From positions 32,562 to 42,274 of the forward strand of contig DHDG01000027.1 of the NCBI GenBank assembly GCA_002399265.1: DNA of 9,713 nt, given 5' to 3'. The DNA is from Firmicutes bacterium UBA4882 (GTDB lineage: Bacteria > Bacillota > UBA4882). This document shows, one piece after another, positions 5,792 through 9,713 of this stretch (its first letter is position 1; each line of letters starts with the position of its first letter). A model generated the notes under the pieces. That model worked only from the letters and a program-made list of their open reading frames with translations, was not told the origin of the DNA and made no database searches. The position numbers and the translations under genes were made by a program.

Positions 5792-6613
5792 TTAAAAATG
5801 ATCCGCAGCAAGGGTGGCTTCCGCTGTCAACCATTTGCTTTGTGCGCATTTCCACCGCCAGTAAACAACTGCCGCGACCCACGATCGGGGAATAATCTTT
5901 CCAAAAAAAGAAAGTACCCGATTAAACCAGCCGGGAACATATGTCCCTTTTCCGGTAAGCGCACGATCAAGTGTCTGATGGGCAACAATCTCTAGCGCAT
6001 TGGTGGTCACGTTGCCCCAAAAACCCTGCGCCGCAATACCCTGCATGGCTTCTTCTGTTGTCACCATACCGCCTGGACAGAGTGCCAGCACGTTTGCGTC
6101 CTGATCTTTTAATTCCTGACGCAAGGAGGTAGCGAAGTCCAAAAGGAAGCGTTTGGAGGCGGCGTATGTCGCCTTAAGCGGCATGGGAAACATGGATGCC
6201 AGACTTGATACAAAGACGATAGTGAAATGCCGGCCCGATCTGCGTCGTTCCAAAATCGCGTGGGTAATGCGCAGTGTTGCAGCATCATTGAGAGTGACTA
6301 TTTTAACAATCTTTTCCCGTTCACGCTCCATAAAGCCGCCCTCAAAATCCATCCCGGCAATATTGAGCAGCATGTCGAAGCGAATACTGTTGTTGTCAAT
6401 GACAGCGAGCATTTCGTCCACGCTCTCCGCATTTGTAAGATCACATGTTTTGGTTGTGACTGTGATGCCGTACTGTCGTTCCAGTCCGCGCTGAAGACAG
6501 AGCAAGCCGTCTGCATTGACGTCGGTTAATAAAAGGTTGTATCCGCGGCGGCCGCACTCGTTGGCAAGTGCTCGGCCAAGGCCGCCGGCCGCACCGGTAA
6601 TTATGACATTCAT
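5792..6613 (-). CDS. Short-chain dehydrogenase/reductase, last gene of the PadR operon
   Basis: This encodes 273 residues from ATG 6613. The Rossmann-fold N terminus NVIITGAAGGLGRAL carries the TGxxxGxG cofactor loop (Thr6-Gly13). An acidic residue, LLLTDVN (Asp31), ends strand 2, which tends to favour NAD(H). NIAG is at ~84-87, Ser136/137 in VFVSSLAS, and the catalytic pair YAASK (Tyr150, Lys154). After PGGMVTTE the C terminus carries a hydrophobic/basic tail (NRVLSFFGKIIPRSWVAAVV) that may touch the membrane. The classical SDR size and intact catalytic residues suggest an active NAD(P)-dependent oxidoreductase of unknown substrate. The start overlaps the preceding gene's stop by four bases (ATGA), which indicates translational coupling. 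Confidence 0.92.
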   Translation of the reverse strand: MNVIITGAAGGLGRALANECGRRGYNLLLTDVNADGLLCLQRGLERQYGITVTTKTCDLTNAESVDEMLAVIDNNSIRFDMLLNIAGMDFEGGFMEREREKIVKIVTLNDAATLRITHAILERRRSGRHFTIVFVSSLASMFPMPLKATYAASKRFLLDFATSLRQELKDQDANVLALCPGGMVTTEEAMQGIAAQGFWGNVTTNALEIVAHQTLDRALTGKGTYVPGWFNRVLSFFGKIIPRSWVAAVVYWRWKCAQSKWLTAEATLAADHF

Positions 6614-7470
6614 CTTGCATACCCCACTTCATAATGAATTCCACAAAGCTGCTCACTTAGCGCAAACAGCCGGTTGGCATTTTCGCTTGTTACCTGTTTA
6701 CTATAAGCGTTTTCTTTGCAGCGGCAGTAATAAAGCCCTTGTGGCGCGTCCTTTTGTTCACACAAGAAAGCAAAGGTTTTTGCCGGAACAGTAGGCGATA
6801 CACCGTGACGTTTGCGCAACGCCCAAACGAAGTTCACAAGAATGCCCGTCTTTTTATTACCGATATCCGTGTTGACAAGTCCGGGATCGACAATATAGGC
6901 ATGGATGCCGGATGCTGCATAACGATCGTTCAGGCCTTTGGCAAACAGAATATCGCACAGTTTAGATTGCTTGTAGGCAGTGAGTGGGTTGTAGCCACGC
7001 CGTAGCATCACATCATCCCAATGCACCTTGATACCCTTGTGCGATTCGCTGCCTGTCATGATAACCCGGCCTTTGGCCTTTTGGAGCAGCGGGAACAGCT
7101 CATGGGTAAGCATAAAACCAGCTAGGTAATTGAGAGCAAATTGCTGTTCATATCCTTCTTCGGTGGTCATATACCAACTGCGGACGCAACCCGCATTGTT
7201 GATCAGGGCATATAATTCCCCATGGCAGTTTTTGTTCAGGTAAGCGCTAATTTCATCGGCCACTCGGAGTACCTCACGCTGCTGCATCAGATCTCCCCAA
7301 AAGTAGGTAACTTTTGCATTCCGGTTTACAGATAGAATGTCCTTTTCCGCCTTGTCACAATTCTCATTGCTGTGACCGATGCCGAGAATGTTGAAACCTT
7401 GGCGGGTCAAAATGCGTACTGTTTCCAGACCAATGCCAGAAGTGGCACCGGTAATTACAATCGTTTTCAT
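6610..7470 (-). CDS. Short-chain dehydrogenase/reductase, retinol dehydrogenase/protochlorophyllide reductase-like
   Basis: This encodes 286 residues from ATG 7470, with AAGGGAG 8 bases upstream inside the end of the previous gene. It shows TGATSGIG (Thr7-Gly14), NNAG (91-94), serines in TGSESH (~141-143), and YKQSK (Tyr166, Lys170), followed by VDPGLVNTDIG. The layout and the loop between the serine and tyrosine (HWDDVMLRRGYNPLTAY) resemble the SDR subgroup that includes retinol dehydrogenases 11-14 and protochlorophyllide reductases; bacterial members have varied, mostly unknown substrates. Its ATG directly follows the TAA of the HAAS gene. It is only distantly similar to the second SDR, so the two probably do different steps or form a heteromeric pair, rather than being a recent duplication. 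Confidence 0.92.
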   Translation of the reverse strand: MKTIVITGATSGIGLETVRILTRQGFNILGIGHSNENCDKAEKDILSVNRNAKVTYFWGDLMQQREVLRVADEISAYLNKNCHGELYALINNAGCVRSWYMTTEEGYEQQFALNYLAGFMLTHELFPLLQKAKGRVIMTGSESHKGIKVHWDDVMLRRGYNPLTAYKQSKLCDILFAKGLNDRYAASGIHAYIVDPGLVNTDIGNKKTGILVNFVWALRKRHGVSPTVPAKTFAFLCEQKDAPQGLYYCRCKENAYSKQVTSENANRLFALSEQLCGIHYEVGYAR

Positions 7471-8202
7471 TTAATTCGCTCCCTTATACCCGAACCAACC
7501 CCATGCGTGCCAAAATCCAAGAGCACCGGAAGAAATCATTGATACGATCATGCCAAGTACGGAAGAAGCAGCAAAAACGGCAAGCGCGGTCAGTGCGATC
7601 GACCTTAACCGGCGATTGGCCTTAGGGGCAAGCTGCGGATGAATTGCGAGTGGCGGCAACACAGCCTTTCCAGAGGACGCGGCGATAGTATTACGATGAA
7701 ATCGCCCAAAGGAACGCATCAGCTGGCGCATAAATGCAGCGAAGTAGACACATCCGACTACCACAAGAACAGAGAGCGATGCAAATGATAGTCCGAATAT
7801 TGCGCCGCACCAATAAGGCATTGGCGGTATTAGTGAATAGATGTTAAGCCCGCCAAGCAAACATGCAGCAATTACCGCGCAGGTTAGCGAAAATACTGCC
7901 ATGACTACTTCCCACGTGACTAGAAGTGCGAAGAAAATACCTGCAAAAAGGTCAACAAAGCAAAGTCCAATCATCGTGGTTATTTTTTTACCGCCATGCT
8001 TTGGCCTTTCAGTGCTGCTCTCAAATTGAGAAGCATGCGCAATGGGGTCTCCAAGTTTGGCGGCGATTTCCTCCTCGGAAAAACCATCAGCCATTTTGAA
8101 GGCAAAGTGCTGCTCGTATTCGCAGATAATGTCAGCTGCGTCAGCGACTTTGTTTTTGCTCAATTCATAGGCAAGCGTCGCCAGAAACTCATTCTTTGTC
8201 AT
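7471..8202 (-). CDS. HAAS-domain (DUF1700) membrane protein, partner of PadR
   Basis: This encodes 243 residues from ATG 8202. The N-terminal ~62 residues (MTKNEFLATLAYELSKNKVA, then CEYEQHF, then DGFSEEEIAAKLGDP) are a typical HAAS domain, the alpha-helical signature of DUF1700 proteins that commonly sit beside PadR regulators. About four or five membrane helices follow: ~74-96, 98-118, 129-155 and 200-226. Between the last two is a basic cytoplasmic loop (RSFGRFHRNT, then PKANRRLR). HAAS proteins are thought to be membrane partners or signal relays for their operon, but the mechanism is mostly unknown. The start is chosen because GGAGG lies 9 bases before 8202; two more ATGs at 8208 and 8211 sit too close to it. 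The gene overlaps the end of padR by 14 bases, so the two are translationally coupled. Confidence 0.9.
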   Translation of the reverse strand: MTKNEFLATLAYELSKNKVADAADIICEYEQHFAFKMADGFSEEEIAAKLGDPIAHASQFESSTERPKHGGKKITTMIGLCFVDLFAGIFFALLVTWEVVMAVFSLTCAVIAACLLGGLNIYSLIPPMPYWCGAIFGLSFASLSVLVVVGCVYFAAFMRQLMRSFGRFHRNTIAASSGKAVLPPLAIHPQLAPKANRRLRSIALTALAVFAASSVLGMIVSMISSGALGFWHAWGWFGYKGAN

Positions 8203-8515
8203 GATCATCATCCTCCAATAAGAATTCAACAGTTCGAGCAAAACGCAAGTATTCGGCCAGATCAATTTTATAGGTTTCCCGTCCAAGCTCAGTAAGTGAA
8301 TAATACTTGCGCGGAGGGCCACCGCTTTCTTCTTGCAGAAATGTGGTGAGAAGGCCGTCGTTCTTAAGCTTCCTCAAAATGGGGTAGACAGTGCCGTCAG
8401 CTATATCAATATGCTTGGAGAGGTACTCCGAGATTTCGTATCCATAGCAGTCGCGCTTTTTCAACAGTGACATCACGCAAAGCTCCAGCACCCCTTTTTT
8501 ATATTGAATATTCAT
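8189..8515 (-). CDS. PadR-family transcriptional regulator
   Basis: This encodes 108 residues from ATG 8515, starting MNIQYKKGVLELCVMSLLKK. The winged-helix core follows: DCYGYEISEYLSKHI, then the recognition-helix region IADGTVYPILRKLKNDGLL (~38-56) and the wing GGPPRKYYSLTELGRE (~65-80). A short C-terminal helix, AEYLRFARTVEFLLEDD, serves for dimerisation. These match the short PadR-s2 type, usually a dimeric repressor controlling its own operon and inactivated by a small molecule or stress. The start at 8515 matches the family's conserved N terminus; a GTG at 8536 would add seven residues and is less likely. It is the first gene of the four-gene operon, and its promoter carries a palindrome suited to autoregulation. 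The effector is unknown. Confidence 0.93.
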   Translation of the reverse strand: MNIQYKKGVLELCVMSLLKKRDCYGYEISEYLSKHIDIADGTVYPILRKLKNDGLLTTFLQEESGGPPRKYYSLTELGRETYKIDLAEYLRFARTVEFLLEDDDHDKE

Positions 8516-8576
8516 AAAACACCGTTCCTCTCCCACAGATTACATTTGCACAATACAGGCCGTCGTATACTACTAA

Positions 8577-8605
8577 ATTATATTCACTAGTGAAGAATTT
8601 GTCAA
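8577..8605 (-). promoter_or_regulatory. Consensus housekeeping (SigA) promoter of the padR operon
   Basis: On the minus strand, TTGACA (8605-8600) and TATAAT (8582-8577) are separated by exactly 17 bases, a 12-of-12 match to the consensus. It would start transcription near 8570, about 55 bases before the padR ATG. Such a strong unregulated promoter is expected to need tight repression. Confidence 0.9.
8583..8594. promoter_or_regulatory. Perfect 12-bp palindrome in the promoter spacer, likely PadR operator
   Basis: TTCACTAGTGAA is a perfect palindrome lying between the -35 and -10 boxes and touching the -10. A dimeric repressor bound here would block RNA polymerase. PadR regulators commonly bind dyads in their own promoters, and the first gene behind this promoter is padR. 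That this protein binds here is inference. Confidence 0.65.
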
Positions 8606-8681
8606 GGATTTGGCCAGAAGGCGGTAAGGGTAGTGCCACGAGGGTGGTAGTCAGGGTGGTGTTCTATAATGATTCCAGTTT
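8606..8681. other. G-rich stretch with repeated AGGGTGGT upstream of the GNAT gene
   Basis: On the plus strand a run contains GCCACGAGGGTGGTAG followed by a second AGGGTGGT. It loosely resembles a degraded REP-like element (CACGAGGGG, GTTCT), but the match is poor. No gene is supported here; an open frame starting at 8590 is not convincing. Confidence 0.25.
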
Positions 8682-8690
8682 TGGTATAAT
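8682..8690 (+). promoter_or_regulatory. Possible extended -10 promoter of the GNAT gene
   Basis: TGG directly followed by TATAAT (8685-8690) forms an extended -10 box, 75 bases before the ATG at 8766. No good -35 is present, which is tolerated with an extended -10. Another TATAAT at 8665-8670 lies just upstream with no -35. Confidence 0.5.
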
Positions 8691-8765
8691 GTATTTCGGA
8701 TTATATCTCGGATTGCCGATGAAGCCAGTGCCCAAAGAGTATCTATTGCGAGGTGTTATTGCCTT

Positions 8766-9683
8766 ATGTGTCGCGTCATTACGCCTGACCATTTGGATTG
8801 CGCCGTCGAATTCTCCTGGAAACTGTGCGGCGACATGAAGCAAAGAAGCTATCCTTTGTATCGATCCCGACCGCAAATGCTGCAGGAATACCGGTGGAGT
8901 GTAGAACACGAAAACGGCGAACTGGTGGGCTGGTTTGAAAAGGAGGAGTTGCGCGGAATTCTCTGCTATTACTGGCTGCCTGAGGATTCTTATGTGCAGA
9001 CAACCGGTTTTTACATTGCCAGCGCCGGCGAGAGCGGCGAGCCTTATCGAAAGATTGCGGACGCTTTTCTATCATATTTGGAGCACAAATTTCCAGACTA
9101 CGAAATTAACATTGGCATCCCCGCAGAAAACCGCAGAGCGGCCGAGACGCTGGCGGCGCACGGATTCACAGTCGCTGAAGCCAGTCATGACATGCGCTTG
9201 GCAAAAGAGGATTTCCGAAAGCTGTCTGCATTGCATGAGATTATTCGCATTGATGAGACGAACTTCGATCAGTACGCAGAATTCCATGATTCTCATTTTC
9301 AAAATATTTACTGGAATGTCGCGCGTTTATGCAGTCAAATCAAAGAGTGGGACATCTTTGCGATCCGAGACGGCCAAAACATCGGGAGCTGTATCTTTTC
9401 GCAAACAAGCGGTGGTAGTGGTAGCGACAGTAGCAATGCCAGCGACAGCGGCGGCAACGACAGCCGTAACAGCTCGGCTTATGGCGAGATCTTTGGCATG
9501 TATGCGGCCGACGCTCAAAGCGCGCACAGCCTGTTATCAGCAACGCTCGCCAACATGTTTGCCAAGGCCCCTTCGATTCAGGAAGTGATCTATTTTATAG
9601 AAGACTATCAACAAATCGCGCGCCAAACTGCGCTGGCCAGCGGTTTTCGAATAATGAGTCATTATCAACTGTGGGTTAAATGA
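8766..9683 (+). CDS. Protein with two GNAT acetyltransferase-like halves and a Ser/Gly-rich insert
   Basis: This encodes 305 residues from ATG 8766, with GAGGTG 10 bases upstream. The first half (~50-155) runs from ENGELVGWFEKEELRGILCY to IPAENRRAAETLAAHGFTVA and SHDMRLAKEDF. The ENRRAAETLAAHGF segment and what follows look like the end of a GNAT fold. The second half (~160-305) has DIFAIRDGQNIGSCIFSQ, then GEIFGMYAADAQSAHSLLSA, and closes with RQTALASGFRIMSHYQLWVK, a typical GNAT C terminus. GNAT enzymes transfer acetyl groups from acetyl-CoA to amines; the substrate here is unknown and the first domain may be degenerate. Residues 215-237 are a Ser/Gly/Asp/Asn low-complexity run in a strand-to-strand loop of the second domain. 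The TGA stop (9681-9683) is the first three bases of a repeat element. The gene is divergent from the padR operon. Confidence 0.83.
   Translation: MCRVITPDHLDCAVEFSWKLCGDMKQRSYPLYRSRPQMLQEYRWSVEHENGELVGWFEKEELRGILCYYWLPEDSYVQTTGFYIASAGESGEPYRKIADAFLSYLEHKFPDYEINIGIPAENRRAAETLAAHGFTVAEASHDMRLAKEDFRKLSALHEIIRIDETNFDQYAEFHDSHFQNIYWNVARLCSQIKEWDIFAIRDGQNIGSCIFSQTSGGSGSDSSNASDSGGNDSRNSSAYGEIFGMYAADAQSAHSLLSATLANMFAKAPSIQEVIYFIEDYQQIARQTALASGFRIMSHYQLWVK
9408..9476 (+). repeat. AGYGRC-type microsatellite-like run inside the GNAT gene
   Basis: About 69 bases are built mainly from imperfect AGCGGT/AGCGAC/GGCAAC six-base units and encode Ser, Gly, Asp and Asn. The length stays in frame. It looks like local replication slippage in an exposed loop. 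Confidence 0.6.
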
Positions 9684-9713
9684 CACGAGGGGACACGAGG
9701 GGACGGTTCTCCT
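9681..9713 (+). repeat. REP-like element overlapping the GNAT stop codon, with internal 10-bp duplication
   Basis: TGACACGAGGGG is followed by a second ACACGAGGGG and then ACGGTTCT, running to the window edge. The initial TGA is the stop codon of the GNAT gene. The right part of the element is outside the window. Confidence 0.75.

Noticed and set aside
5467..5811. Minus-strand open frame of 114 codons overlapping the SDR 3' end
   Set aside because: It starts inside the dehydrogenase gene end, reads through the repeat element (giving a KNRPLVS-type peptide typical of such spurious frames), has no ribosome binding site and runs opposite a more protein-like frame.
7033..7041. CCCTTGTGC inside the first SDR gene as an element remnant
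   Set aside because: A nine-base match without the core is expected by chance and the SDR sequence around it is normal.
8606..8660. A further REP-like element copy in the GNAT leader
   Set aside because: Only GCCACGAGGG and a distant GTTCT match; the core GGGGACGGTTCT is absent.
8590..8838. Plus-strand frame of 82 codons ahead of the GNAT gene
   Set aside because: It starts with GTG inside the promoter palindrome, overlaps the GNAT start in another frame, and lacks a ribosome binding site.

Overview
The window looks like a chromosomal stretch from an anaerobic, low-to-mid GC Bacillota. I suspect the Negativicutes/Sporomusaceae or Peptococcaceae side. The evidence is the PadR plus HAAS-domain gene pair, the strong AGGAGG-type ribosome binding sites, the GTG/TTG starts, and several copies of a short element with the core GGGGACGGTTCT that I remember from such genomes. 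No rRNA, tRNA, CRISPR array or transposase gene is visible. The genus is an inference.

Layout. (1) 1-1372, minus strand: a nearly complete MATE efflux transporter that runs off the left edge. (2) 1558-2730, plus strand: a multi-pass nucleoside-recognition (Gate) type membrane protein, divergent from the MATE gene across a gap holding a GTATAC-N-GTATAC dyad, and closed by a strong UACG-loop terminator. (3) 3032-3343, plus strand: a pyrimidine/purine nucleoside phosphorylase (PpnP) preceded by three Shine-Dalgarno-like repeats and followed by its own terminator. (4) 3489-5412, minus strand: a two-gene surface module, consisting of a membrane-anchored six-blade beta-propeller with a C-terminal carbohydrate-binding-like domain, then a small lipoprotein with a carboxypeptidase-regulatory-like fold. 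Copies of the short element in opposite orientation flank it and share a 21-bp perfect inverted match. (5) 5413-5791: a gene-poor gap with one element copy and an orphan or decayed reading frame. (6) 5792-8515, minus strand: a tightly packed operon of PadR regulator, HAAS (DUF1700) membrane protein and two short-chain dehydrogenases. It is driven by a fully consensus TTGACA-N17-TATAAT promoter whose spacer contains a perfect 12-bp palindrome, a likely PadR autoregulatory operator. (7) 8766-9683, plus strand: a protein with two GNAT-like halves and a Ser/Gly/Asp/Asn low-complexity insert. Its stop codon is the first three bases of another element copy that continues to the window edge.

What ties the window together. 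The GGGGACGGTTCT element directly abuts the stop codons of two genes (lipoprotein and GNAT) in the same gene-relative orientation. It also appears to form the end of the MATE gene at the left edge, flanks the propeller/lipoprotein pair, and leaves a 12-bp core match inside the propeller gene. The PadR operon looks like a self-regulated unit in which HAAS and two oxidoreductases respond to an unknown signal. I do not see a clear new defence or mobile system. The strongest leads are the stop-codon-associated elements, the operator-in-spacer promoter and the propeller/lipoprotein pair.
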